A DNA stretch of 64,000 nt. Source: Austwickia sp039812465 (GTDB lineage: Bacteria; Actinomycetota; Actinomycetes; Actinomycetales; Dermatophilaceae). Numbering within the stretch: the stretch's first letter is position 1; the number at the start of each line of letters is the position of its first letter. The stretch is taken from positions 1 to 64,000 of the forward strand of contig JBDIAS010000001.1 of the NCBI GenBank assembly GCA_039812465.1, given 5' to 3'. A model generated the notes under the pieces. It had not been told where the DNA came from, searched no databases, and saw nothing but the letters and a program-made list of their open reading frames with translations. This document shows, piece after piece, positions 43,922-53,596 of this stretch. The translations under genes and the position numbers were made by a program.

Positions 43922-44691
43922 CACTCGGCACCCGGGTGCGAGCGGTGCAGGTGCTGCATCTCGGCCAGGATGTGCCCGAGGTGCTCGGAGTGGTAGCCGC
44001 GGCGACCGCCGCGGGCGTGCCAGTGGGGCTCGGGCTGCGAAAGGTCGGCCTCCGCCAGGACCCGGTTGATGTAGACATCCCAGGCCGCCCGGAGGCCCGC
44101 CGGGTCCACCAGGACGCCAGGGAGCTGGTCCGCCAGGTCGGAGCTCTCGAAGAGCTCGTTGACGTACGGCCAGACGTCGTCGAGGCCCGCCTTCATCCGC
44201 TCGCGGGAGTAGTCGGTGCCGCCCGCCAGGCGGAGCACCCACAGCGTGGCGTGCTCCCGGTGGTAGGTGACCTCCTTGAGCGCCTTCGCCGCCAGACCGG
44301 CCAGCGTCTGGTCGCCGCACTGCCGCAGGGCCGAGTACAGCTCGAACTGGTAGGCGGAGAACGCCAGCAGCCGCGCCATGGTGCACGCGAAGTCGCCGTT
44401 GGGGGCCTCGACCATGTGGACGTTGAGGAAGTCCCAGTCGTCGCGCAGGTAGGCCATGTCGTCCTCGTCGCGGCCCTGCCCCTCGACCTCTCCGGCATAG
44501 GCGAGCAGGGTCCGGGCCTGGCCGAGGAGGTCCAGGGACACGTTCGCGATCGCGAGGTCTTCCTCGATCTGCGGCGCGTCGGCGATCCACTCGCACAGGC
44601 GCTGCGACAGGATCAGGGCGTCATCTCCCAGGCCCAGCGCGTAGCGCGCGAGCGGGGGGAGGGTGCGGGTCTTCTCGCTCGCGATCGTCAC
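43918..44691 (-). CDS. paaC: 1,2-phenylacetyl-CoA epoxidase, structural subunit PaaC
   Basis: This 257-residue ferritin-like helical protein forms the epoxidase core with PaaA but normally lacks the diiron site. Segments YALGLGDDALILSQRLCEWIADAPQIEEDLAIANVSLDLLGQAR and LKEVTYHREHATLWVLRLAGGT are typical. GTG 44691 overlaps the PaaB stop (GTGA), and the stop overlaps the PaaD start. Length is normal. Confidence 0.96.
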   Translation of the reverse strand: MTIASEKTRTLPPLARYALGLGDDALILSQRLCEWIADAPQIEEDLAIANVSLDLLGQARTLLAYAGEVEGQGRDEDDMAYLRDDWDFLNVHMVEAPNGDFACTMARLLAFSAYQFELYSALRQCGDQTLAGLAAKALKEVTYHREHATLWVLRLAGGTDYSRERMKAGLDDVWPYVNELFESSDLADQLPGVLVDPAGLRAAWDVYINRVLAEADLSQPEPHWHARGGRRGYHSEHLGHILAEMQHLHRSHPGAEW

Positions 44692-45014
44692 AGGTGCTCC
44701 GCCCCTTCGGGGACGTCGTAGAACGTCGGGTGCCGGTACGGCTTGTCGATGGACGGGTCGAAGAAGGGGTCCTTCTCGTCCGGGCTGCTCGCGATGATCG
44801 AGTCCGACGGGATGACCCAGATCGACACGCCCTCGGAGCGACGGGTGTAGGCGTCGCGCGCGTTGTGCAGGGCCAGCTCGGCATCCGGCGCGTGGAGGCT
44901 ACCGACGTGGTGATGGCTCAGGCCACGCTTGGCGCGGACGAACACCTCCCACAGCGGCCAGTCCCGCCGGGTCTTCCCGGCCTCCTGCGACGTGCTCTGC
45001 TCCGTGTTGCTCAT
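44688..45014 (-). CDS. paaB: 1,2-phenylacetyl-CoA epoxidase subunit PaaB
   Basis: This 108-residue subunit bridges PaaAC units of the epoxidase. WPLWEVFVRAKRGLSHHHVGSLHAPDAELALHNARDAYTRR and the SIWVIPS segment are characteristic. ATG 45014 overlaps the PaaA stop (ATGA) and the stop overlaps the PaaC start. Confidence 0.96.
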   Translation of the reverse strand: MSNTEQSTSQEAGKTRRDWPLWEVFVRAKRGLSHHHVGSLHAPDAELALHNARDAYTRRSEGVSIWVIPSDSIIASSPDEKDPFFDPSIDKPYRHPTFYDVPEGAEHL

Positions 45015-46000
45015 GATGCCGCCTTCGTGATGTTGCGCTGTGCCTGCTTGTCGGCGTAGGCCGATGCGGCCTCACGCACCCACGCGCCGTTCTCGTGCGC
45101 CGCGATCCGCTTGCGCATCCGCTGCACGTTGCACGGCCCGTCGCCCTTCACGACCCGCCAGAACTCGTCCCAGTCGATCTCGCTGAAGTCGTAGTGCCCG
45201 CGCTCCTCGTTCCACTTCAGGTTCGGGTCGGGAACGGACAGCCCCAGCACCTCCGCCTGGGGGACCGTCATGTCGACGAAGCGCTGACGCAGCTCGTCGT
45301 TGCTGAACCGCTTGATGCCCCACGCCATGGACTGAGCCGAGTGCGGCGACGAGTCGTCGTTGGGGCCGAACATCATCAGCGCGGGCCACCAGAACCGGTT
45401 GACGGCGTCCTGCGCCATCTCCTTCTGCTCGGGCGTGCCGTGCGACATGGTGTAGAGCAGTTCGTAACCCTGACGCTGGTGGAACGACTCCTCCTTGCAG
45501 ATCCGCACCATGGAGCGCGCGTACGGACCGTAGGAGCAGCGGCACAGCGGCACCTGGTTCATGATCGCCGCGCCGTCCACGAGCCACCCGACGGCGCCGA
45601 CGTCGGCCCAGTTGAGGGTCGGGTAGTTGAAGATCGAGGAGTACTTCTGCTTGCCGGCGTGGAGCATGTCGAGCAGCTCCTCCCGGCTGACCCCGAGGGT
45701 CTCGGCGGCCGAGTACAGGTACAGGCCGTGGCCGCCCTCGTCCTGAACCTTCGCGATGAGGATGGCCTTGCGCCGCAGGTTCGGCGCCCGGGTGATCCAG
45801 TTGCCCTCGGGCTGCATGCCGATGATCTCGGAATGCGCGTGCTGCGCGATCTGGCGGATCAGGGTCTTGCGGTAGGCCTCCGGCATCCAGTCCCGGGGCT
45901 CGATCCTTTGGTCGTCCGCGATCAGCTGGTCGAAGTGGGCCTGCTGATCGGCGGAAGACTCTGCCGCAGCGGGGGTGTCGGTGTCGTAGTTACCGTACAA
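45011..46000 (-). CDS. paaA: 1,2-phenylacetyl-CoA epoxidase, catalytic subunit PaaA
   Basis: This 329-residue diiron oxygenase epoxidises the ring of phenylacetyl-CoA with O2. Iron ligands are visible in AQHAHSEIIG, KVQDEGGHGLYLY (ExxH), the WLVDGAAIMNQ helix and CKEESFHQRQGYE (ExxH). The start is TTG 46000 with GGAG upstream; I see no ATG or GTG that would serve better. It is the first gene of paaABCDE-paaF-paaN. An ACCG-NN-CG-NN-CAGT palindrome lies 27-40 bp upstream, in the promoter region. Confidence 0.96.
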   Translation of the reverse strand: MYGNYDTDTPAAAESSADQQAHFDQLIADDQRIEPRDWMPEAYRKTLIRQIAQHAHSEIIGMQPEGNWITRAPNLRRKAILIAKVQDEGGHGLYLYSAAETLGVSREELLDMLHAGKQKYSSIFNYPTLNWADVGAVGWLVDGAAIMNQVPLCRCSYGPYARSMVRICKEESFHQRQGYELLYTMSHGTPEQKEMAQDAVNRFWWPALMMFGPNDDSSPHSAQSMAWGIKRFSNDELRQRFVDMTVPQAEVLGLSVPDPNLKWNEERGHYDFSEIDWDEFWRVVKGDGPCNVQRMRKRIAAHENGAWVREAASAYADKQAQRNITKAAS

Positions 46001-46022
46001 GGGGCTCCTCCAGTCGCTCCTT

Positions 46023-46044
46023 TAGTACCGAACGTTCAGTCAGT
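46023..46044. promoter_or_regulatory. Candidate PaaR operator upstream of paaA
   Basis: ACCG-AA-CG-TT-CAGT-C-AGT (46027-46044) matches the remembered corynebacterial PaaR pattern ACTNACCGNNCGNNCGGTNAGT except one base in the right core half and the weak left flank. It sits just upstream of the first gene of the paa operon. Confidence 0.6.
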
Positions 46045-46095
46045 TTTTCATCGGGCGGTCAACGCTGTCAACAGCGCAGACGACCTCCCGACGTG

Positions 46096-46115
46096 CCCGT
46101 GACTCTCGTCACGGG
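46096..46115 (-). terminator. Hairpin downstream of paaJ
   Basis: CCCGTGAC and GTCACGGG form a perfect 8-bp stem with a TCTC loop, 60 nt past the paaJ stop and upstream of the paaA promoter region. It would keep paaJ transcripts from running into the paa operon. Confidence 0.55.
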
Positions 46116-46174
46116 GCTCCGCATCGATCGGAGTCAGTGGTCAGACCCCTCGTCTCCTCGGAGCAGACCCAGTG

Positions 46175-47371
<1,197 letters not shown>

Positions 47372-47461
47372 GGCGACTCTCCGTTCGTTAGCTTCGTTGC
47401 TGACGTCTGCGGCTGGGAAACCGTGGTGGGGACGAGCGTACGTCCGCTCTCTGACAACGAC

Positions 47462-48982
47462 TCAGTCGAGCAGGCTGCCGCCGACCGCAGCGCGCCGGCG
47501 CAACCGGGGGCAGGGACGGTAGCGCCCGTCCCCGTAGTGGGCGCCCAGCGCGTCGAGCAGGTCGCACACCCACCGCGCCCCCACCGCGTCGCCCCAGGCC
47601 AGAGGGCCCTTCGGGTAGTTCACGCCGAGCTTCATCGCCTGGTCCACGTCCTGCGGGGAGGCGACCCCGCGGCCGGCGAGATCGGCGGCCTCGTTCGTGA
47701 GCATCGCGACGGTCCGGGCCACGAGGAGGCCGGCGAGGTCGTCGATGACGCTGACCGCCGCGCCGCCGGCCTGCAGGAGCCCCACGACCTGCGTCAGGGC
47801 CTCGTCGGGACAGCCGTCGGAGGGGGCCACGGCGAAGCGGGAGGCGGTCGCGGCATCGAGCGCTAGGTCCAGGACGACGGTCGGGCGACCCGAGGCCGCC
47901 GCGAGGGCTGTCGCGGTGGGGCCGGTGACCGGCACGAGGGTGGCCTGCCCGACCGACGCGGAGGGCACGCCCTGCGCGTCACCGCGATCGACGGTCACGC
48001 CGGCGTCGGCGAGCCGCGACCACAGCCCCTCCCAGGGGCCCCAGTCGCCGAGGACCTCGACACGCTCCGGGGCGGGGGCCGGTGGGGCCGTCTGGGGGGC
48101 CGGCTTGTCGGAGCCGTCGTAGGAGTAGAAGCCGCGCCCCGTCTTGCGACCGAGCAGCCCGGCCGCGACGAGCTCGCCCTGGGTGAGGGAGGGCATGTAC
48201 CGCGGGTCGTTCCCGTAGCCCTCCCACACGCTGCGGGCGGAGGCGTAGTTGATGTCCTGCCCGATCAGGTCGGTCAGCTCCAGCGGCCCCATCCGGAAGC
48301 CGCCGGACTCCCGCACGATCGCGTCGATGGTGGCGGGGGAGGCGGTCTGCTCCTCGTACGCGCGCAGCGCCTCGCCGTAGAACGGCCGGGCGACGCGGTT
48401 GACCACGAAGCCGGGGGTGGAGGCGACCTTGATCGCGGTCTTGCCCCACGCGGTCGCGGTCAGCGCGACCTTGTCGGCCGCGTCCGCGTCGGTGGTGAGA
48501 CCGCTGATGACCTCGACCAGCCGCATGAGCGGGGCCGGGTTGAAGAAGTGCATCCCGACCACGCGCCCCGGATGGCGCAGGGGCGCCGCGATCGCCGAGA
48601 TCGAGATGGTGGAGGTGTTGCTCGTGAGCAGGCACTCGGGGGAGACGATGTCCTCCAGCTCCCCGAAGAGGGAGAGCTTGACGTCCAGGCGCTCGACAGC
48701 GGCCTCGACGACGAGCGCGGTCTCCGCCAGCGACCCGAGCCCCTCGCCGACCGTGAGCCGCTCGCCGGCGGCGCGGGCCTCATCCGCGTCCATGCGTCCC
48801 TTGTCGGCCAACGTGGCCAGGGTCGCGCGCAGCTGCTCCACCGCTTGGCTCGCCCGTCCCGGCGCGGCGTCGGTGAGGATCACCCGATGCCCGGCGACCG
48901 CGGCGACCTGGGCGATCCCCGCGCCCATCGTCCCGACGCCGATGACCGCGACGGTTTCGGAGGGGGGAAGGGCGCTGACCAT
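47462..48982 (-). CDS. paaH: 3-hydroxyacyl-CoA dehydrogenase PaaH
   Basis: This 506-residue enzyme oxidises 3-hydroxyadipyl-CoA with NAD+. Rossmann motif GVGTMGAGIAQ, the SNTSTISISAIAAPL region, catalytic HFFNPAPLMRLVEVI, and the first 3HCDH domain with GPLELTDLIGQDIN are present. A Pro-rich linker and a second C-terminal 3HCDH domain follow (NEAADLAGRGVASPQDVDQAMKLGVNYPKGPL), the normal long PaaH layout. I chose ATG 48982, with GGAG 5 nt upstream; the frame extends to 49015. The final basic tail (CPRLRRRAAVGGSLLD) is unusual. An ACTGAACGTTCGGT palindrome lies 70 bp upstream. Confidence 0.93.
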   Translation of the reverse strand: MVSALPPSETVAVIGVGTMGAGIAQVAAVAGHRVILTDAAPGRASQAVEQLRATLATLADKGRMDADEARAAGERLTVGEGLGSLAETALVVEAAVERLDVKLSLFGELEDIVSPECLLTSNTSTISISAIAAPLRHPGRVVGMHFFNPAPLMRLVEVISGLTTDADAADKVALTATAWGKTAIKVASTPGFVVNRVARPFYGEALRAYEEQTASPATIDAIVRESGGFRMGPLELTDLIGQDINYASARSVWEGYGNDPRYMPSLTQGELVAAGLLGRKTGRGFYSYDGSDKPAPQTAPPAPAPERVEVLGDWGPWEGLWSRLADAGVTVDRGDAQGVPSASVGQATLVPVTGPTATALAAASGRPTVVLDLALDAATASRFAVAPSDGCPDEALTQVVGLLQAGGAAVSVIDDLAGLLVARTVAMLTNEAADLAGRGVASPQDVDQAMKLGVNYPKGPLAWGDAVGARWVCDLLDALGAHYGDGRYRPCPRLRRRAAVGGSLLD

Positions 48983-49015
48983 GACGACTCCGTAACGGGG
49001 AGGGGACTTCCGCAC

Positions 49016-49369
49016 ATGGGGAAAGTCCCAGGGGTGAACGAACCAGCACTACTGAACGTTCGGTCTTGAAGGACCGGACTCATCGTCCGCGCCGGTCCTG
49101 GGCCGTGTCAACTTGTCGCGCGCTTGACGGGCCGTGCAGCGCGCCCGTCGGAGGCCACGCGCAGTCCGACGGCCTGCGGGTATGTCGGATCGCTCCGCCT
49201 GCGGCGGCAGCGTGGCGGAACCGAACGAAGATTCAGTAAAGATGCCGTCCGCCTCAGTAGGATGGGACGATGGCGGTCAACGGGCCGTCGCACATCGGGG
49301 GCGCGTCCTGCGCCCGGCCCATCAGACTCGCCGCAGCCGCGACGGGTTCGGTGATGAGGAGAATCAGCC
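49016..49369. other. Divergent intergenic region between paaH and the diiron operon
   Basis: About 350 bases contain the candidate operator at 49051-49064, a half site ACCGAACG near 49220 and a TAGGAT hexamer at 49258 that might be a -10 for the plus-strand operon. No gene is recognisable. Confidence 0.5.
49051..49064. promoter_or_regulatory. Candidate PaaR operator upstream of paaH
   Basis: ACTG-AA-CG-TT-CGGT differs from the ACCGNNCGNNCGGT core by one base. It lies 70 bp before the paaH start. Confidence 0.5.
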
Positions 49370-50398
49370 GTGTCTCAACGCTACGAGAAGATCGCGCACC
49401 TGCAGGAGTTCCCACCTGACACTCCGCAACCCAACATCTACCCGCTCAGCTGGCCGGACGGACCGGCCAAGATGGAGGAGATCTGGCAGTCCTCGCAGAA
49501 GGAGCTGTGGGATCCCGCCAAGCTGCCCTGGGACAGCTTCGACCCCGAGTCCTACACCTGGGAGCAGCGTGAGGCGATCGCCTACTGGTGGACGCTCTGC
49601 GCGGTCTTCGACGCGTCGGCCCCACCCGTCATGGCGACCGCGTTCGTGAAGACGTACGAGGACCACGAGGACGACGTCGTCCGGCGCTGCTTCTTCAGCA
49701 TCACGCGCGACGAGGCTGCGCATGAGCACATGTGCAAGCACGCGATCACGAGGCTTCTGGACCACGACGACCCGCTCACGTACGCCCCCAAGACCGAGCT
49801 GGGAGAGCGCCTCCAGAAGAACGTCCGGTGGTTGTTCCACAACGGCGGGCGCTACTGGGAGGGCTACAAGCAGGCCGTCCCGAAGTACAGCCTCGCCGTC
49901 CTCTTCTCCTCGTTCCTCATGGGCGAGATCGCGGCCGCCACGATCTTCCACCAGATGGCCGCGGGCTGCACCGAGCCCGTGTTCCAGGAGGCGTTCCGTC
50001 GGATCGGACGCGACGAGGGCCGCCACATGGGCATCTGCCTCGCGGTGATGGAGCGCGACTACCCCAAGATCGACGTCAGCGACCACGACCTGATCACCAA
50101 GCAGATCCGCGCCGGGTACCTGTTCTTGTCCGCCATCCTGTTCGAGCCGCCCACGGAGTTCTGGGACCTGCCGGACGACTACATCACCAACCAGCGCCTC
50201 GGGGAGCAGGTCGCCCGGGAGGCGGGCTTCGCCATCCCCGGCTACGAGGAGAAGCTGGAGAACTGGCGCCGGGCGATGCTCAACCTCAAGGGAGTGCTGG
50301 ACCGGTACGGCGTCCCGTTCCCCGCGATCCCGGAGGTGGGGATCACCGGGATCGAGGTCACGGACGTCTCGATGGAGGACATCATCCCGGTCTTCTGA
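49370..50398 (+). CDS. Ferritin-like diiron protein, putative oxygenase, family not firmly identified
   Basis: This 342-residue helical protein has two ExxH metal motifs, TRDEAAH (Glu115, His118) and GRDEGRH (Glu216, His219), plus Glu186 in FLMGEIAAATIFHQMA. This is the layout of the R2/R2lox and related diiron oxidases. ELWDPAKLPWDSFDPESYTWEQREAIAYWW resembles the N-terminal part of R2lox. The first-helix carboxylate is not an obvious Glu: the nearest acidic residue is Asp81, followed by a PP. GTG 49370 has AGGAG upstream. It is followed 28 nt later by its probable reductase and then a lipid acyltransferase, so an oxidation of an acyl or aromatic substrate is likely but unproven. Confidence 0.7.
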   Translation: MSQRYEKIAHLQEFPPDTPQPNIYPLSWPDGPAKMEEIWQSSQKELWDPAKLPWDSFDPESYTWEQREAIAYWWTLCAVFDASAPPVMATAFVKTYEDHEDDVVRRCFFSITRDEAAHEHMCKHAITRLLDHDDPLTYAPKTELGERLQKNVRWLFHNGGRYWEGYKQAVPKYSLAVLFSSFLMGEIAAATIFHQMAAGCTEPVFQEAFRRIGRDEGRHMGICLAVMERDYPKIDVSDHDLITKQIRAGYLFLSAILFEPPTEFWDLPDDYITNQRLGEQVAREAGFAIPGYEEKLENWRRAMLNLKGVLDRYGVPFPAIPEVGITGIEVTDVSMEDIIPVF

Positions 50399-50426
50399 CC
50401 GGGCCCCGGAAAGGGCTGGTGACCCC

Positions 50427-51440
50427 GTGGGTCAGATCCGACTACACCCGTCGTCGCACGTCGTGCCCTGCGGCCCCGGGGACACGGTCCTGGAGGCGTT
50501 GGAGCGGGCGGGGTACGCCCTTCCCAACAACTGCCGCGCGGGAGCGTGCGGGGAGTGCAAGGTCAAGGTCCGCTCGGGCGAGTTCGACCAGGGCTTCGTC
50601 CTGGACATGGCGCTGTCCCCGCTGGAGCGGGAGGTCGGCTACGGCCTGATGTGCATGGCCAAGCTGATCAGCGACGAGCTGGAGATCGAGTGGGGGACGC
50701 CCGACGCGCGTCCGGCGATGTTCCCCGCGAAGGACGGACAGCGGTTCGTTCTGGTCGACAGCGTCCAGCGGACCCCGCGCATCACGGAGTTGGTGCTGCG
50801 GCCGACGGCGTCGCCGCTGCGCTACTGGCCGGGGCAGTACGTCCGGGTCGGCGACCCCGAGGTGGGGCTGCCGATCCGGTCGTACTCCCTCGCCAGTGCC
50901 CCGCACCCCGACGGTGAGATTCGCCTGCAGGTCACCCGCGTGGACGGCGGACGCACGAGCGCCTGGCTGCACGAGCTACGGCCAGGAGCGGTCATCACGT
51001 TGTCCGGGCCCCACGGGACGTTCGTGGGGGACCCGACGATCGAGACCCCGATCTTGTGTCTCGCCGCCGGGTCCGGCCTGGCGCCGATCCTGTCCCTCAC
51101 GGAGGCGGCCTTGCGCCGGGGGTACAAGCGGCCGGTCACCGTGGTCTTTTCGGCCCGACGCCGGGAGGACCTCTACGACCAGGGGCTGCTGAAGTACTGG
51201 GAGATGCGACACCGCAACTTCCGTTGCATTCCCACCCTGACGCGGGAGAAGGTGGAGGGGATACGGCACGGCCGCATTCCGGACATTCTGGCTGACGTGG
51301 TTCCGTCGCTGCGCGACCGGAGGGTGTTCATCGCGGGCGTGGAGGGGTTCGTCGAAGCGTGCCGGCGGGCGGTCCAGGCCCTCGGGGCCGACGACCGACG
51401 GATCTTCACGGAGGGCTTCTACGAGCAGCCGGACCGTTAA
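50427..51440 (+). CDS. 2Fe-2S/FAD/NAD(P) oxidoreductase, probable oxygenase reductase
   Basis: This 337-residue reductase has an N-terminal plant-type ferredoxin domain with Cys36, 41, 44 and 76 (NNCRAGACGECK...LMCMA), then a FAD domain (PIRSYSLASAPH, about 150-160) and a NAD(P) domain (LCLAAGSGLAPILSL; IAGVEGFVEAC). This order is that of methane and phenol monooxygenase reductases, whereas PaaE in this window has the ferredoxin at the C-terminus. GTG 50427 follows the diiron gene by 28 nt, so it is the natural electron donor for that protein. Confidence 0.88.
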   Translation: MGQIRLHPSSHVVPCGPGDTVLEALERAGYALPNNCRAGACGECKVKVRSGEFDQGFVLDMALSPLEREVGYGLMCMAKLISDELEIEWGTPDARPAMFPAKDGQRFVLVDSVQRTPRITELVLRPTASPLRYWPGQYVRVGDPEVGLPIRSYSLASAPHPDGEIRLQVTRVDGGRTSAWLHELRPGAVITLSGPHGTFVGDPTIETPILCLAAGSGLAPILSLTEAALRRGYKRPVTVVFSARRREDLYDQGLLKYWEMRHRNFRCIPTLTREKVEGIRHGRIPDILADVVPSLRDRRVFIAGVEGFVEACRRAVQALGADDRRIFTEGFYEQPDR

Positions 51441-51488
51441 CTCAACGGCGCGCGACCCGTGCCGCCAGAGGCGAGGAGGTGGCGGGTC

Positions 51489-52883
51489 GTGCGGCAGCTG
51501 AGCGGCATGGACAGCGAGTTCCTGGCGATGGAATCGGGTTCCGTGGTAGGCCACTTCGGCACCGTGACCCTGCTCGCGCCACCGGCGGACGGCCGGGTGT
51601 TGGACGTACGCGTGGTGCGGGCGCACGTCGCCTCCCGACTCCATCTCGTGCCAGTGCTGCGCCAGCGCCTCGTGCCGGTGATGTGGGGCGTCGACCAGCC
51701 GTACTGGGTCGACGACCGCGCCTTCGACCTGACGCGGCACGTCCTGGAGGTACGGCTGCCCGAGGGCAGCGGTGTGGACCGTCTGTCCGAGGCGGTGGCG
51801 GACCTGCACCGGCACCGCCTCGACCGCAACAGGCCGCTGTGGGAGCTGTACTTCGTGACCGGTTTGTCCGAGGGGCGGTCGGCCTTCTACCTGAAGATCC
51901 ACCACGCCGTGATGGACGGCGCGGGGTGGGCGTCGCTGATGGGGGCGCTCCTCGACAAGGAACCGGGACCGCCCGACGTCCCCCCGCCGCGGGACTGGCG
52001 CCCGGAACCGGTGCCCACGCACTTGGAACTGCTCAGCATGAGCGGGTGGTCGATGGCTCGGACCTCCCTGCGCAGCATGAAGCTGGGGCTGGAGTTCATG
52101 GCGCGCGCCCCGGCCCTGACGGCGCGTCAGATCATGCCGCTGTCGCAGTCCGAGGTGATCCCGCTCACCGCGCCGCCAGCGCCGTTCAACCAGGAGATCT
52201 CAGGCGCCCGCAGCTGCGTGCTGGTCGATCTGCCCATGGACTCCGTCCAGACCGTCCGCCGATCCGTGGGGGCGACGGTCAACGACGTCGTGATGACCCT
52301 GTGCGCCGGCGCCCTCCGTCGCTGGCTGCAGGACCACGACGCGCTGCCCCCGCAGCCTCTGGTGGCCGTGGTTCCGGTCTCGGTGCGGGCGCGCGACGAC
52401 CGAGAGCCCCTCGGCAACCGCCTGGGGCTCGTCCGGGGCTTGCTGCCCACCCACCTGGAGGACCCGCTCGCCCGGCTGGCGGCGATGCGCGAGGAGATGA
52501 ATCGGGCCCGGGAGCGCCGAGAGGCGCTGCCGCCGCAGCTCCTGGTCGACGCCGCCGATTACGCCCCGCCGCTGGTCGCCGAGGCGGGGTGGTGGCTCAC
52601 CTCGCGGGTGATGCGGCGCGTCAACGCCTGGAACGTCATGATCTCCAACGTACGGGGCCCTTCGGCGCCGCGGTTCTTCGCGGGGGCGCGGGTCATCGCG
52701 AACTACCCGGTGTCCGTGATCGTCCACGGCCAAGGCCTCAACCTGTCGGTGTTCAGCATCGCCGGGCGCCTCTGCTTCGGTCTGGTGGCCGATCCCACGC
52801 TGGTGCCGGATCTGCCTCGGATCGGCGACTATCTCGCCGAGGAGCTCGAATTGCTCTGCAGCGCAAGCACTTCGGGCCATTAA
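51489..52883 (+). CDS. Wax ester synthase / diacylglycerol acyltransferase family protein
   Basis: This 464-residue O-acyltransferase of the actinobacterial WS/DGAT family makes wax esters or triacylglycerols from acyl-CoA. The active site HHAVMDG is at 138-144, the PLWELYF motif at 116-122, and NVMISNVRGP (ND-type C-terminal motif) and VNDVVMTLCAGALRRWL are present. GTG 51489 has AGGAGG 9 nt upstream. It is the third gene of the diiron-reductase operon, 48 nt after the reductase, which suggests that the oxidation product or its acyl-CoA ends in neutral lipid. Confidence 0.92.
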   Translation: MRQLSGMDSEFLAMESGSVVGHFGTVTLLAPPADGRVLDVRVVRAHVASRLHLVPVLRQRLVPVMWGVDQPYWVDDRAFDLTRHVLEVRLPEGSGVDRLSEAVADLHRHRLDRNRPLWELYFVTGLSEGRSAFYLKIHHAVMDGAGWASLMGALLDKEPGPPDVPPPRDWRPEPVPTHLELLSMSGWSMARTSLRSMKLGLEFMARAPALTARQIMPLSQSEVIPLTAPPAPFNQEISGARSCVLVDLPMDSVQTVRRSVGATVNDVVMTLCAGALRRWLQDHDALPPQPLVAVVPVSVRARDDREPLGNRLGLVRGLLPTHLEDPLARLAAMREEMNRARERREALPPQLLVDAADYAPPLVAEAGWWLTSRVMRRVNAWNVMISNVRGPSAPRFFAGARVIANYPVSVIVHGQGLNLSVFSIAGRLCFGLVADPTLVPDLPRIGDYLAEELELLCSASTSGH

Positions 52884-52949
52884 CCCAGCCCAGGAGGGGA
52901 TGGCGCGCCGCGCGTCACCGAAAAGATACCCGCCAGTACCTAGACATCA

Positions 52950-52973
52950 GAACGTTCGGTTAGTAATACTAAC
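52950..52973. promoter_or_regulatory. Composite operator: PaaR-like half site overlapping a second palindrome
   Basis: GAACGTTC and the half site CGTTCGGTTAGT (52950-52964) overlap the perfect palindrome GTTAGTA-A-TACTAAC (52959-52973). The latter is a variant of the fadA palindrome at 22658. Two regulators could therefore compete here. Confidence 0.6.
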
Positions 52974-53052
52974 GGCATCCTGCCCGGCGTGACCTGGGCC
53001 ACAGTGCTACCTGGCTACCTGACGGGTCACTCGCGCAGGAAGGAGGAGTGCG

Positions 53053-53112
53053 GTGCACGCTGCAGGCTCGACAGTGCGAGCAGGCAGCGACGCGCACCTC
53101 CGCGGCGACTGA
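53053..53112 (+). CDS. Possible 19-residue leader peptide
   Basis: GTG 53053 stands 6 nt after a perfect AGGAGG (53041-53046). The frame reads MHAAGSTVRAGSDAHLRGD and stops at 53112, about 160 bases before the DUF485 start. No regulatory amino-acid run is present. It could be a leader peptide or a chance frame. Confidence 0.3.
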   Translation: MHAAGSTVRAGSDAHLRGD

Positions 53113-53272
53113 AGCGCGGGCACCCCCTGGGAGCTGTCCCACATCCAGGGTTCCGTCACGGCACCTGCGGGTGCGAGACGAACCCATGACGTCCGACGTC
53201 TCCTTCGTCTCACCCGTCACCGACGCCTCGGGCGCGCCGCACACGCTGGCGAGCCCGGCGGGAAGGAACCGC

Positions 53273-53596
53273 ATGCCTCCCTCCACCGAGGATTCCAGAG
53301 CGGCCAGCCAGCGGTATTACCAAGGCATGGTCCAAGCCCGGCGCCAGATCATCGTGCCGCTGGTGCTTCTCACCCTGGTGTTCTTCTTCACTCAGCAGGT
53401 GCTCACCAACTTCACGACTGCGTTGGACGGCATGGCCTTCTCGGGCATGAGCTGGGCGTACATCTACGCGTTCGCACAGTTCTTCTTCGTCATCATCCTG
53501 ACGACGATCTACCGAAGCCGCATGCAGCGCGTCGAGACCGAACTCGGTCGCCTGCTGCCCACGGCCGCCGCTGAGGCGGGGGAGGTTCACCGATGA
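53273..53596 (+). CDS. DUF485 membrane protein
   Basis: This 107-residue protein has two transmembrane helices (IIVPLVLLTLVFFFTQQVL and YIYAFAQFFFVIILTTIY), typical of the YjcH/DUF485 family that accompanies ActP. ATG 53273 has AAGGA upstream; ATG 53186 in frame would add 29 residues. It overlaps actP by 4 nt (ATGA), so both are made together. Family members are assumed to help the symporter, but the mechanism is unknown. Confidence 0.85.
   Translation: MPPSTEDSRAASQRYYQGMVQARRQIIVPLVLLTLVFFFTQQVLTNFTTALDGMAFSGMSWAYIYAFAQFFFVIILTTIYRSRMQRVETELGRLLPTAAAEAGEVHR

Larger units (their letters stand above)
52884..53272. other. Control region and leader upstream of DUF485-actP
   Basis: About 390 bases hold two overlapping palindromes (52950-52973), a short open frame with a strong ribosome site (53053-53112) and several short inverted repeats. 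The gene frame stays open back to 53048, but without a good start signal before 53273. Confidence 0.5.
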
